DNA of 64,000 nucleotides from Eubacterium sp. (lineage in GTDB: Bacteria > Bacillota > Clostridia > Oscillospirales > Acutalibacteraceae): contig JAFLRY010000001.1 in NCBI GenBank assembly GCA_022511205.1, positions 1-64,000 on the forward strand. The letters are read 5' to 3'. Shown here piece after piece: positions 17,157 through 26,865 of the stretch. The translations under genes and the position numbers were made by a program. Under the pieces are notes generated by a model. That model made no database searches and was not told where the DNA came from. It saw only the letters and a list, made by a program, of their open reading frames with translations. Position 1 is the first letter of the stretch. Every line of letters begins with the position of its first letter.

Positions 17157-18186
17157 TTACTCCACCCCGTTTTCTTCTAAGCTGACCGCAGGAAGCATTG
17201 ATATCGCTTCCAAGCGTTCTTCTTATTGTAGCATTAATTGAGTTATTTTTCAATATCTGTTCAAATTTATGTATCCTGTCAATACTGCTTTTTACGTTTC
17301 CGCGCTCCGCAACGTCATTCACGGGAATCAGATTAACGTGACAAAGCATTCCTTTGAGCTTTTTCGACAATTCTAATGCGCATTTATCGGAATCGTTTAC
17401 GTTGTTTATCAGCGTATATTCAAAAGAAACGCGCCTGTTGGTTTTCGCTATGTATTCACGGCAGACGCTGAGTATCTCATCAACGCCCCACTTGTTATTT
17501 ACAGGCATCGTTCTGCTTCTTATCTCATCGTTTGGGGCGTGGAGCGAAATCGTGAGCGTTATGGGAAGCTCCTCGTTCATAAGGTCTCTTATTTTCGGCA
17601 CGATTCCGCAGGTGGAGAGGGAAATATTTCTCATTGAGATGTTGAGCCCGTTTTCATTATTAACGTTGCGGATAAAGCTTAAAACGTTATCGTAATTATC
17701 GAGCGGCTCGCCGATACCCATTAAAACGATATTGGAGATCCTTATATTCAAATCCTTTTGCGCTGCGTGAAGCTGAGCTTCTATCTCCCCTGCCTCAAGA
17801 TTTCTTTTAAAACCCGCAAGCGTTGAAGCGCAGAAAGTGCAGCCCATTTTACAGCCCACTTGACTGGATACGCAGATCGTGTAGCCGTGCTTATACTCCA
17901 TTATAACGGACTCTAAATATTCGCCGTCGTGAAGCCTAAAGAGATATTTTACCGTTCCGTCTATCTTTGAAACAAGCTTTTGCTCTATCTCACAAGTTGA
18001 AATAAAGAAGCTTTCCGAAAGCCTTGCCCTTAGATCCTTTGAGATATTGCTCATTTCATCAAAGGAATCAACGCCGAATTTGTGCAGCCATTCGAAAATC
18101 TGCTTTGCGCGGAATTTAGGCAGACCGAGAGAAATGATTTCATTATTCAGTTCATCATAAGTGAGTGATCTGATATCCCTTTTCAT
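17140..18186 (-). CDS. rlmN: 23S rRNA (adenine2503-C2)-methyltransferase RlmN
   Basis: Radical SAM CKMGCTFCAST; GIGEPLDNYDNV; SLHAPND. Confidence 0.95.
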   Translation of the reverse strand: MKRDIRSLTYDELNNEIISLGLPKFRAKQIFEWLHKFGVDSFDEMSNISKDLRARLSESFFISTCEIEQKLVSKIDGTVKYLFRLHDGEYLESVIMEYKHGYTICVSSQVGCKMGCTFCASTLAGFKRNLEAGEIEAQLHAAQKDLNIRISNIVLMGIGEPLDNYDNVLSFIRNVNNENGLNISMRNISLSTCGIVPKIRDLMNEELPITLTISLHAPNDEIRSRTMPVNNKWGVDEILSVCREYIAKTNRRVSFEYTLINNVNDSDKCALELSKKLKGMLCHVNLIPVNDVAERGNVKSSIDRIHKFEQILKNNSINATIRRTLGSDINASCGQLRRKRGGVIENRC

Positions 18187-19422
18187 TTAATTCCTTTCAA
18201 TAACGCAGTAGAAAAAGCCGTCTCCCCCCATTGGTGACGGGAAAGTGGTTTTCGTTTCAACGGCGGTAAAATCGTTGTTTTCCGCCAAAAATCTTTCAAC
18301 GACCTTTTCGTTTTCACGCTTGTTCAGCGTGCAGGTGGAATACAGAAGCCTGCCACCCTTCTTTAAATATTTTGAGGAGGTTTCAAGAATTTTAAACTGT
18401 ATTTCGGGAAGTTCCTTAATGCTATCTAAATCTTTATACCTTATTTCGGGCTTTCTGCGGATAATTCCAAAGCCGCTGCACGGCACGTCACAGATAATTT
18501 TATCAGCCATTGGAAGCGAATCATTATAGACAGTGGCATCGTTTACAGCAGTTTCAATGCAGGTAAGCTTTAATCTTTCAATGCCCTGCTTTATCAATTC
18601 CACCCTTTGAGGGTGAAGCTCAAGGGCTAAAACCTTTCCTTTATCCCCCATAAATCCTGCGGCGGTGAAAGCCTTGCCGCCGGGAGCTGAGCAAACGTCC
18701 AGCACCGTATCGTTTTCTTTTATATCAAGCGCCTTTACGGCTTCGTAGCAGGACATATCCTCAATATGAAAAAGTCCGTTTTCAAAAGCTCTGCATCTAT
18801 TGAGATCAAAAGCGGAGGTCATCATAACGAGATCGCCGATCATTTCGCCCTCGATACCGTCACAATTTAGCTCATACAAAAGCTCATCCGCGTCCACTAC
18901 CGCTTTATTGGGAACGGCAAAAACCGGTGCGTTTTCGTTAAGGCAGGGCAAAAACGAATCAACGATATCCGCGCCATACGCCTTGCGCCACATATTTATG
19001 AGATGCTGAGGAACTGAATATCTGATACTCAGATCGTCAATTTCATCTAAATTGATTCTGTTCTCATCGATTTTATGTAAAACGGCGTTTATAAGCTTAG
19101 AATAGTAGCTGAGGCCGTTTTTATTGGCAAGCTCAACGCTTTCGTTTATGGCGGCGCTGGCAGGCACCTTATCCATAAAATAGAGCTGATAAACGCCCAT
19201 TCTGAGAATAACGAGCACCTTAGGCTTCGGCTTTACGCAATGCTCGGAAATAATCTTATCAAGCGTTAATTTCCGCTCTGCAACGCCGTAAACCAGCCGT
19301 GTTATGAAAGCCTTAGAATTTTCCGTATCACTGATCGCCGTATCAAGCGCTAAATTTGAATAAGCGTCATCATAAAAAATTTTATATAAGGCTTCAAAGG
19401 CTATCTGTCTTGAATTTTTCAT
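18187..19422 (-). CDS. rsmB: 16S rRNA (cytosine967-C5)-methyltransferase RsmB
   Basis: N-terminal NusB-like domain; VCSAPGGKAFTAA; DVPCSGFGIIRRKPEIR; YSTCTLNKRENE. Confidence 0.95.
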   Translation of the reverse strand: MKNSRQIAFEALYKIFYDDAYSNLALDTAISDTENSKAFITRLVYGVAERKLTLDKIISEHCVKPKPKVLVILRMGVYQLYFMDKVPASAAINESVELANKNGLSYYSKLINAVLHKIDENRINLDEIDDLSIRYSVPQHLINMWRKAYGADIVDSFLPCLNENAPVFAVPNKAVVDADELLYELNCDGIEGEMIGDLVMMTSAFDLNRCRAFENGLFHIEDMSCYEAVKALDIKENDTVLDVCSAPGGKAFTAAGFMGDKGKVLALELHPQRVELIKQGIERLKLTCIETAVNDATVYNDSLPMADKIICDVPCSGFGIIRRKPEIRYKDLDSIKELPEIQFKILETSSKYLKKGGRLLYSTCTLNKRENEKVVERFLAENNDFTAVETKTTFPSPMGGDGFFYCVIERN

Positions 19423-20108
19423 CGTCTTCTGTTAACCAAAATCAAAAGTCTTAAAAGCGTGGCAAGGGCTGAAGCAAGGGCGGCAACGTAGGTAAGCGCC
19501 GCGGCGGTCAAAACCTTCTTCGCGCCGTTGTATTCCTCGCCGACCAAAAAGCCGTTTTCGCTTATTACTCTGAGCGCGCGCGCTGAAGCGTTGAATTCAA
19601 CGGGAAGCGTAATGAGCTGAAAAAGAGCAACCGCGCCGTAAAGAGCTATGCCTATATAAATAAGCGTTTCCGAGTAGATAAACATTCCGAAAAGCGCAAG
19701 CGGTATACCTAAAAATGAACCGAAGCGCGTAACGGGAATTATAAAATTGCGTATTTTCAGCGGAAAATATCCCTGCGCGTGCTGGCAGGCGTGACCCGCT
19801 TCGTGGCAGGCAATGCCGATGGCGGCAATGCTTCTTGAATTGAAAACGCCCTCTGAAAGGCAGATTTCCTTCGTTTTGGGATTATAATGATCGCTGAGCT
19901 TGCCTGAAATTCGCTTGATCCTAACGTCTGAAATGCCGTTAAGCTGTAAAAGCCTGTAGGCGGCGTCAGCACCGGTCATTCCTCTGGAGTTCATTACTCT
20001 GCTGAATTTGTTGTAATTTGAATTGACCTTATGCTGGCAGAACAGCGAAAAGATCAGAACAGGGATCATTATATAACCTGTCATGTAATATGCAAAATAA
20101 CTTCCCAT
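19419..20108 (-). CDS. Zinc metallopeptidase, YugP family
   Basis: HEAGHACQH motif, GMTGADAAYRLL, multi-TM; LPVEFNASARAL. Confidence 0.9.
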   Translation of the reverse strand: MGSYFAYYMTGYIMIPVLIFSLFCQHKVNSNYNKFSRVMNSRGMTGADAAYRLLQLNGISDVRIKRISGKLSDHYNPKTKEICLSEGVFNSRSIAAIGIACHEAGHACQHAQGYFPLKIRNFIIPVTRFGSFLGIPLALFGMFIYSETLIYIGIALYGAVALFQLITLPVEFNASARALRVISENGFLVGEEYNGAKKVLTAAALTYVAALASALATLLRLLILVNRRR

Positions 20109-20109
20109 A

Positions 20110-21039
20110 TCATTCTCCTATTTTTGCGCCAATTTTTATTTGGTTGCCCGCGAGAAAGGATTTGATATCCATTTTCTTTTTGCCGTCCGGCTGGATCTCA
20201 AGAATATCAATGCATTTTCCGTCCCCGCAGGAAACTGTGAGTACGTTTTTATTATTTACGATTTCTCCCGCTTCATTACCGGTTTCACCGCTTAAAACGG
20301 ACTTGAGAATTTTAACGGTTTTGCCGTTTATTACAGTTGAAGCGGCGGGCCAAGTCTGAAGTCCTCTTATAAGATTGTGAATTTCAAAAGCAGATTTGCT
20401 CCAGTCAATCGCACTCATATCCTTGCTGATCATTGAAGCATAGCCGAAATCGCCCTCGGGTTGAGGCTTTGGGACAGCTTCGCCGTTTTCGATCAGAGTA
20501 AGCGCTTCAATAAGCGCGTCAGCACCGATTACGGAAAGCCTTTCAAAAAGCTCCTCCGAGGTCTCATTTATGCCGATTTCCATTTTCTTAACGAGAAGCA
20601 TATCGCCCGTATCGATGCCGTCAGCCATTTGCATAATGGTTACGCCGGTTTCCTTATCACCGTTTATAACTGCCCACTGAATCGGTGCCGCGCCGCGGTA
20701 TTTCGGAAGCAGTGAAGCGTGAACGTTAACGCAGCCGTATTTGGGATAATCAAGAATCTCTCTCGGCAGAATTTTGCCGTAGGCAACAACAACGATGACT
20801 TCTGGGGCTAATTCTTTTATTATTTCAAGCCCCTTGCCGTCCTTAAGCGTATTTGGCTGAAACACGGTAATACCGTGCTTTTCAGCAGCTACCTTAACGG
20901 GCGGCGGCGTTATAATTTGCTTTCTGCCCACCTTTTTATCAGGCTGGGTGAAAACACCCAAAACCTCGTGACCGCTTCCAATGAGCCTTTCAAGGCAAGG
21001 CACGGCAAAATCGGGAGTACCCATAAAAACTATTTTCAT
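20110..21039 (-). CDS. fmt: Methionyl-tRNA formyltransferase
   Basis: [45 protein letters not shown]. Confidence 0.97.
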   Translation of the reverse strand: MKIVFMGTPDFAVPCLERLIGSGHEVLGVFTQPDKKVGRKQIITPPPVKVAAEKHGITVFQPNTLKDGKGLEIIKELAPEVIVVVAYGKILPREILDYPKYGCVNVHASLLPKYRGAAPIQWAVINGDKETGVTIMQMADGIDTGDMLLVKKMEIGINETSEELFERLSVIGADALIEALTLIENGEAVPKPQPEGDFGYASMISKDMSAIDWSKSAFEIHNLIRGLQTWPAASTVINGKTVKILKSVLSGETGNEAGEIVNNKNVLTVSCGDGKCIDILEIQPDGKKKMDIKSFLAGNQIKIGAKIGE

Positions 21040-21494
21040 TGTTCTTCAATCACTCCGTCGGGAACGCGCGTAGTAAATAAAATTCCGTCCAAATGGTCAA
21101 GCTCGTGGCAGAAGGCTCTCGCTTTGAGACCCTCGCCTGTGAAAACCTGCCATTTGCCGTTTCTGTCCTGCGCTTTGACCTGAACCTTCATTGGGCGCAC
21201 AGTAACGCCCCACTTTCCGGGAAGTGAGAGGCAGCCCTCCTGCTCGCGCTGTTCGCCCTCGCTAAGCGTGATTTCGGGATTGACAAGCTCCATAGGTCCT
21301 TCGCCGATATCGATTACTACTACTCTTTTAAGTATGCCAACCTGAACGGCCGCAAGACCAACGCCGTTTTCCTTATATAATGTTTCAAGCATATCGTCTA
21401 TGAGTATGCCTAATCTGTCATCGAATTTTTCAACCTTTCGGCTGACTTTGTTAAGTATCGGATCGCCGAGCTTAACTACGTTTCTAAGTGCCAT
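21036..21494 (-). CDS. def: Peptide deformylase
   Basis: [27 protein letters not shown]. Confidence 0.97.
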   Translation of the reverse strand: MALRNVVKLGDPILNKVSRKVEKFDDRLGILIDDMLETLYKENGVGLAAVQVGILKRVVVIDIGEGPMELVNPEITLSEGEQREQEGCLSLPGKWGVTVRPMKVQVKAQDRNGKWQVFTGEGLKARAFCHELDHLDGILFTTRVPDGVIEEQ

Positions 21495-21504
21495 TTATAT
21501 TCTC

Positions 21505-23730
21505 CTAAGATAAATCGTAAGGATTGAGATCAAGACTGACCGAAATATCCTTGAATTCTTTTATTTTACTTATTCTTTTCAAAATTTCGCTGAGCATTCT
21601 GCGAACGTTCTGTGAATTTCTGCATTTTACCGCTAGCCTGTATCTGAAATTATTATTCATTTTGCTGATCTTTGCCGGGCTTGGGCCGAGAACGATCAGC
21701 TTTTCGTTTTTATACTCGTTACCGTTCAGCTCAACGAGAAAATCAAAAAATTGCTTTGAGCATTTCAAAACGATGTTTTCGTCCTCCCCCGTAAAGGAAG
21801 CGGAATATATATCGCAAAACGGCGGATATGTAAGCGCTTTTCTCAGCGCGATCTCAGTTTCATAAAAGGATTTATAATCCTGATTGCCCGCAAATTCGAT
21901 AATGGGATTGTTGGGGTTTACAGTCTGTATAACCGCCCTGCCCTTCTCATTTCGCCGTCCGCTTCTGCCGACCACCTGCGTGATGAGATCAAAGGATCTC
22001 TCATTAGAGGTATAATTCTCGTCGTAAAGCGAATTATCCGCGTTGACTACGCCGACCAAAGTAACGTTTGGAAAATCAAGCCCCTTCGCCACCATTTGCG
22101 TGCCAAGCAGAATATCGTAATCTCCGCTTGCGAAAGCGTCAAAAAGCTTTTGATGGCCGAATTTTCCCGCCGTGGTGTCCGCGTCCATACGAAGTACTTT
22201 CGCTTCCGGGAAAAGGAATTTCAGCGAATCCTCAATCCTCTGCGTGCCGTATCCGCTGTAGCGAATGCTGTTTTCGCCGCAATTGGGACAAATATGATCA
22301 AGCGGCTTCGTATATCCGCAATAATGGCACATCAGTCGGTTGTTGTAGCTGTGATAAGTTAAGCTGATACTGCAATTGGGGCAGGTCACAACGTGTCCAC
22401 AGGAATTACAGGCTATAAATGTATTATAACCTCGCCTGTTAATCAAAAGTATCGTTTGCTTTTTATTATCAAGATTTTCCTGAATGAGCCTGCGTAAGGT
22501 CTCCGAAACGGAGGTTTTATTCGTTTTTGGCTCTGCTTTCATATCAACGGTGATGACCTCGGGAAGCTTAGCCTCGCCGTATCTTTCCGTCAGCTCACAA
22601 AGCTTATATTTGCCGTTTACGGCGGCTGAATAGCTCTCTACGCTGGGCGTAGCGGAGGTCATAAGAAACAGCGCCTTATTGTATTTGCATCTGTAATTGG
22701 CAACTTCCCTGGCGTGATAACGCGGCGTGCGTTCGCTTTTGTAGGTCTGCTCCTGCTCCTCGTCCATAATGATGAGACCGAGATTGTGAAGCGGTGCGAA
22801 AACTGCGCTTCGCGTGCCGATAACGATTTTGGCTTCTCCCCTGTTTGCACGCTTATATTCGTCGTTTCGCTCGCCGAGGGAAAGCCCGCTGTGAAACACG
22901 GCAACCGTTTTACCGTAGCGCTTTTGGAAGATTGAAAGCACCTGCGGCGTGAGCGCGATCTCAGGTACCATAACGATAACGTCTTTACCCATATCAACGG
23001 CCTTATCGATAAGCGAAAGATAGACCTGGGTTTTTCCGGAGCCTGTAACTCCGTACAAAAGCCCCGTTCCGCCGTTTTTATCAAGCATTTCTGCGTAGGT
23101 ATCATAAGCCTTTTGTTGTTGTGCTGAAAGAATGATTTCCTTTCTTTCGCCCGTGTCGCTTACGTTCTTATAGGGATTGCGGTAAATTTCTTTATCGTAA
23201 ATCTCGCAAACGCCGTATTTAACGAGATTTTTAACTACGGCTTCACCTACTGAGCAAAACTCACAGACCTCGTTAACAGCGGCAGTGCCAACGTCAAAAA
23301 GCAGATCAACAACGTTCTTTTGCTTCGGCGTCAGCTTTGGCAGCTCCTCCTCGTTTTCAATAACGAGGCGAACCATTCGGCTGCTTTTGTCGCCCACCTT
23401 ATCGATACCTCTCGGGAGCATTTGCGTTAAACACTCATACGTGGTGCAAAAGCATCTTTCCTTTAGCCACAGAGCAAGGCTTACCATTTCCGGAGTTAAC
23501 ACGGGAGAGTTGCCCGCAACCGAGGAAATCTCCTTTAAATCGGTATTGATCGCCTCAAAAAGCTTCATTACTATGCCGTATCGTAAAACGTTTCCCTTGC
23601 CGAAGGGTACTTTAACTCTCGTTCCGACGGTTATTAACTTTTTTAAATCATCGGGAACGTAATAGTCGTAGTCCGAATCGTAGTTGAAAAAGGTTTTTTC
23701 AACGGCAACTGTAGCGATAAGCCTTATCAT
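21505..23730 (-). CDS. priA: Primosomal protein N' (replication restart helicase PriA)
   Basis: GVTGSGKTQVY, DEEQEQTYKSER, zinc-binding Cys clusters, GTQMVAKGLDFP. Confidence 0.96.
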   Translation of the reverse strand: MIRLIATVAVEKTFFNYDSDYDYYVPDDLKKLITVGTRVKVPFGKGNVLRYGIVMKLFEAINTDLKEISSVAGNSPVLTPEMVSLALWLKERCFCTTYECLTQMLPRGIDKVGDKSSRMVRLVIENEEELPKLTPKQKNVVDLLFDVGTAAVNEVCEFCSVGEAVVKNLVKYGVCEIYDKEIYRNPYKNVSDTGERKEIILSAQQQKAYDTYAEMLDKNGGTGLLYGVTGSGKTQVYLSLIDKAVDMGKDVIVMVPEIALTPQVLSIFQKRYGKTVAVFHSGLSLGERNDEYKRANRGEAKIVIGTRSAVFAPLHNLGLIIMDEEQEQTYKSERTPRYHAREVANYRCKYNKALFLMTSATPSVESYSAAVNGKYKLCELTERYGEAKLPEVITVDMKAEPKTNKTSVSETLRRLIQENLDNKKQTILLINRRGYNTFIACNSCGHVVTCPNCSISLTYHSYNNRLMCHYCGYTKPLDHICPNCGENSIRYSGYGTQRIEDSLKFLFPEAKVLRMDADTTAGKFGHQKLFDAFASGDYDILLGTQMVAKGLDFPNVTLVGVVNADNSLYDENYTSNERSFDLITQVVGRSGRRNEKGRAVIQTVNPNNPIIEFAGNQDYKSFYETEIALRKALTYPPFCDIYSASFTGEDENIVLKCSKQFFDFLVELNGNEYKNEKLIVLGPSPAKISKMNNNFRYRLAVKCRNSQNVRRMLSEILKRISKIKEFKDISVSLDLNPYDLS

Positions 23731-23942
23731 TTATTCTCTGAAATAAGGGTGTCCGGCTCTTCAACAACGTATTTTCCGTTGAGAATATCATCTATAGCAA
23801 GAGAAACCGTTTTCGTATCAAGCAAAACTTCTCTTTTAACAGCGTCCTCACGGATCTCTCTTGCTCTTTTAGCCGTGCCGATAACAAGGCTGTATCTGCT
23901 GTTGCAATTCTTTAAAAGCTTCTTTAAATCTGGGTTAAACAT
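23727..23942 (-). CDS. rpoZ: RNA polymerase omega subunit
   Basis: SRYSLVIGTAKRAREI; conserved position between gmk and priA. Confidence 0.88.
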   Translation of the reverse strand: MFNPDLKKLLKNCNSRYSLVIGTAKRAREIREDAVKREVLLDTKTVSLAIDDILNGKYVVEEPDTLISENK

Positions 23943-23957
23943 AGTAATTTCTCCTTA

Positions 23958-24533
23958 TTACATATTACGTTTTTTTAATTCATTGTTAAGTATTTCATTT
24001 ATTTCCTCAACGGCCTTTGAAAGCTCGTTGTTGACTACAGTGTATTCAAACAGAGATGCGCATTTTACTTCGTCCTCTGCAATTTTCATTCTGCTTTTTA
24101 TGGCTTCATCGCTTTCCGTATTTCGCTTGATAAGCCTTTTTTTCAATGTTTCCATATCGGGCGGCATAAGAAAGATAGAAACTGCGTCAGGGCAGCGCTT
24201 CATAACCTTTTGCGCGCCTACCCGTTCAATAATAAGAAAGCAAATCTTGCCCGATTCGATCATCCTCTTAGCGGGAGCGGCGGGAGTGCCGTAATACTTT
24301 CCGGCGTAGCTTACGTATTCGAGAAATTCATCGTTTTCGATCATTTCTTCGAATTCCTCTTTGGAGTGAAAATAATAATTCACACCGTTTTGTTCTCCAT
24401 CTCTCGGAGTGCGGGTGGTGGCGGAAATGGATTCGCAAACGTCGCTTCTAACCTTTTGAATTTCTCTGAAAACTGTATCCTTTCCGCAGCCGCTGGGGGC
24501 GGAGAGGATAACCATCATACCTTTTTGAGCCAT
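23958..24533 (-). CDS. gmk: Guanylate kinase
   Basis: SAPSGCGKDTV, TTRTPRDGEQNGVNYYF. Confidence 0.95.
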   Translation of the reverse strand: MAQKGMMVILSAPSGCGKDTVFREIQKVRSDVCESISATTRTPRDGEQNGVNYYFHSKEEFEEMIENDEFLEYVSYAGKYYGTPAAPAKRMIESGKICFLIIERVGAQKVMKRCPDAVSIFLMPPDMETLKKRLIKRNTESDEAIKSRMKIAEDEVKCASLFEYTVVNNELSKAVEEINEILNNELKKRNM

Positions 24534-24534
24534 A

Positions 24535-24774
24535 TTACACCTCCGCGCCGAGCCTTGCGGCGATCTGCTTAAGATCCATATATGACAATATCACGTTGTC
24601 TGAATCCGTGATGATAACGCTCATCGTTTTTCTGCCGTGGGTGGCGTCTATAAGACTGCCGTTCGCCTTAGCTTCCTGAACGATTCGTTTAACGGGGGCA
24701 GATTCGGGGCTTACTATGGAAATGATCCTGTCCGTATTCACAAGATTTCCGAAGCCGATATTAACTAAATTCAT
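24535..24774 (-). CDS. remA: RemA-like DUF370 extracellular matrix regulator
   Basis: [33 protein letters not shown]; adjacent to gmk and yicC. Confidence 0.9.
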   Translation of the reverse strand: MNLVNIGFGNLVNTDRIISIVSPESAPVKRIVQEAKANGSLIDATHGRKTMSVIITDSDNVILSYMDLKQIAARLGAEV

Positions 24775-24787
24775 ATTGCTTCGCCCC

Positions 24788-25666
24788 TTATTCTACGTTC
24801 TGAATCTGCTCACGGATCTTTTCGATCTCTGCTTTGATATCAACGATCTTTCGGGCGATCTCAACATCGTTCGCCTTTGAGCCGATGGTGTTTGCCTCGC
24901 GATTGATCTCCTGAACGAGGAAATCCATTTTTCTGCCTACAGGCTCGTTGCTTTCAAGGAAATTATTAAGCTGTTCAATATGAGAGCGCAGGCGGACTGT
25001 TTCCTCAGCTACCGCAACCTTATCGGCAAATACGGCAACCTCCTGAAGTATTCTGCCCTCATCAAGGGAAACGTCGCCGAGAAGCTCGTGAACACGCTCA
25101 ACAAGCTTTTGATTGTAAAGGCGGACTGTTTCGGGCGAACGCTCCTCGATATAGGAAACGTTTTCGAGAATATTCTGACCTCTTGAATAAATATCAGCCT
25201 TCATCTTCGCGCCTTCCGTTTCGCGCATGGTGATGAACTTTTCGATAGCTTCATCCGCAACGGCTTTCGTCAAGCTCCAGAGCTTATCCTCGTCTTCCTC
25301 AGCCTTTTTCGGGATAAGCACCTCGGGATAATGGGAAATAGAAACTGCTCCGAAGTCCTCGCGCAGATTGTACTCTGCGGAAAGCTCCTTCAGCGCCTTA
25401 ACGTAGGCGGAAGCAAGCGTGTGATTGATAACCACCTGAGCGTTATCGGTATTCAGCGCTTCGATAGTAACGTAACAATCCACCTTGCCGCGGGAGACCT
25501 TAGAGTTAATATGGGATTTCAGCTTTTCCTCAAGAAAGCCGTACTGCCTCGGCAATCTGCAGGAAAATTCAAAATATCTGTGATTTACCGATTTGATTTC
25601 AACGGTGATAACGTATCCGTCTGTTTCGGCAAAGGCTCTGCCGAAGCCCGTCATTGATCTTATCAT
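24788..25666 (-). CDS. YicC family endoribonuclease-like protein
   Basis: [46 protein letters not shown]. Confidence 0.95.
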   Translation of the reverse strand: MIRSMTGFGRAFAETDGYVITVEIKSVNHRYFEFSCRLPRQYGFLEEKLKSHINSKVSRGKVDCYVTIEALNTDNAQVVINHTLASAYVKALKELSAEYNLREDFGAVSISHYPEVLIPKKAEEDEDKLWSLTKAVADEAIEKFITMRETEGAKMKADIYSRGQNILENVSYIEERSPETVRLYNQKLVERVHELLGDVSLDEGRILQEVAVFADKVAVAEETVRLRSHIEQLNNFLESNEPVGRKMDFLVQEINREANTIGSKANDVEIARKIVDIKAEIEKIREQIQNVE

Positions 25667-25703
25667 AACCTGTTCCTCAAAATATATAGTATTATTGGTA
25701 AAA

Positions 25704-25733
25704 ATTATAAGACATTATTTATATGTAGGTCAA
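25704..25733 (-). promoter_or_regulatory. Sigma-A-type promoter for the yicC-remA-gmk-rpoZ-priA operon
   Basis: Minus strand TTGACC, 18-nt spacer, TATAAT. Confidence 0.65.
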
Positions 25734-25778
25734 TATTTTGTTAACAAATTATTTACAATATTCATAATTATTTAACAA

Positions 25779-25810
25779 TTAAAGCCTCCCCATTTAAAGG
25801 AAGGCTTTAA
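25779..25810 (-). terminator. Rho-independent terminator after the WYL regulator gene
   Basis: Minus strand TTAAAGCCTTCC-TTTAAAT-GGGGAGGCTTTAA (one G-U pair). Confidence 0.65.
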
Positions 25811-25821
25811 TTCTTTGTATT

Positions 25822-26817
25822 TCACAAAGATGAATATATTTCGGCTATCGCTTTTGCTTTGTCCGCAACCATATCTGCGAGGTATCGGGGCTCGAGCACT
25901 TTGATTTTATTGCCATATTGCATTATCCAGCTCACCAAGCCGTCGCTCACGGCGGCGTTGATCTCCGTTTCAAAATGATCGTAGTCGGAAGCAGTGAGCG
26001 GGATTTTCACGCCGAACCTATCCATAATTTCCTCACGAAGTTCAAGATGACATAGAAGCTTTACTCTGTCGATCTCTCCGCTGAACATATTAAACATTTT
26101 AGAGGAATAATCAGCAGTATCAAAATAATTCTTATATTCACTGACTTCGGACATGGGTCTTACAGTCTCTTCAAGAAGTTCGATTTTTTTCATTCGATCA
26201 AGCCTCAGATTAAGGAGATTATCGTATTTGCCGCTGTTGCAAACGAGATAATAATGATCGTCTTTCCAAATCAAGGCGTAGGGCGAAACAGTAAAAGTCT
26301 TATTCGTGTAGTTTTTCTGGTTTTCCTTGTCTATATTTCGCCTTTTGTAATTGAATTTTACCTTTCGCTTTGCCTTGATCGCTTCATCAAGACTATCAAT
26401 AACATAGTAAATTTCCTCGTTATCGCATTTCGTTGCGCTTTCGCAGTAAACCTGCGATTTCATAGATTTGGCCTGATTTTCCGAAACGAGGCTTTCAAGC
26501 TTTTCAATCAGCGCTTTCGTTTTATTCGGAGTAATGAAGCCGGCGGAGGAGACTGCGTCTATGAGCAGGCGAACCTCGGGTATCTCAAACTTTCTCGAAG
26601 CCATAATAAACCCGCTCTTCGGGGAGCGAACGGAAATCACGTCACAGCCGATTTGCTTAAGTGCCTCCACGTCAGCGTAAATGCTTTTTCGCTCCGCCTT
26701 TATCCCCTTTTCTTCAAGCATTGCGATAAGCTCTGAAGTGGAAACAGGATGCTCGTCGTCAGAATGCTCCTCAAGATATTTGTAAATAAATAAAGTTTTT
26801 AATTTTGACGTTTGCAT
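25822..26817 (-). CDS. WYL-domain transcriptional regulator (HTH-11 type)
   Basis: N-terminal winged helix; KVKFNYKRR...NKTFTVSPYALIWKDDHYYLVC WYL core. Confidence 0.9.
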   Translation of the reverse strand: MQTSKLKTLFIYKYLEEHSDDEHPVSTSELIAMLEEKGIKAERKSIYADVEALKQIGCDVISVRSPKSGFIMASRKFEIPEVRLLIDAVSSAGFITPNKTKALIEKLESLVSENQAKSMKSQVYCESATKCDNEEIYYVIDSLDEAIKAKRKVKFNYKRRNIDKENQKNYTNKTFTVSPYALIWKDDHYYLVCNSGKYDNLLNLRLDRMKKIELLEETVRPMSEVSEYKNYFDTADYSSKMFNMFSGEIDRVKLLCHLELREEIMDRFGVKIPLTASDYDHFETEINAAVSDGLVSWIMQYGNKIKVLEPRYLADMVADKAKAIAEIYSSL

Positions 26818-26836
26818 AAAACCACCTCATAGTGGC

Positions 26837-26865
26837 ATTATAGCATATTTAATCCAAGTTTTCAA
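26837..26865 (-). promoter_or_regulatory. Sigma-A-type promoter for the WYL gene, overlapping the 3' end of the PBP gene
   Basis: Minus strand TTGAAA (26860-26865), 17-nt spacer, TATAAT (26837-26842). Confidence 0.75.
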
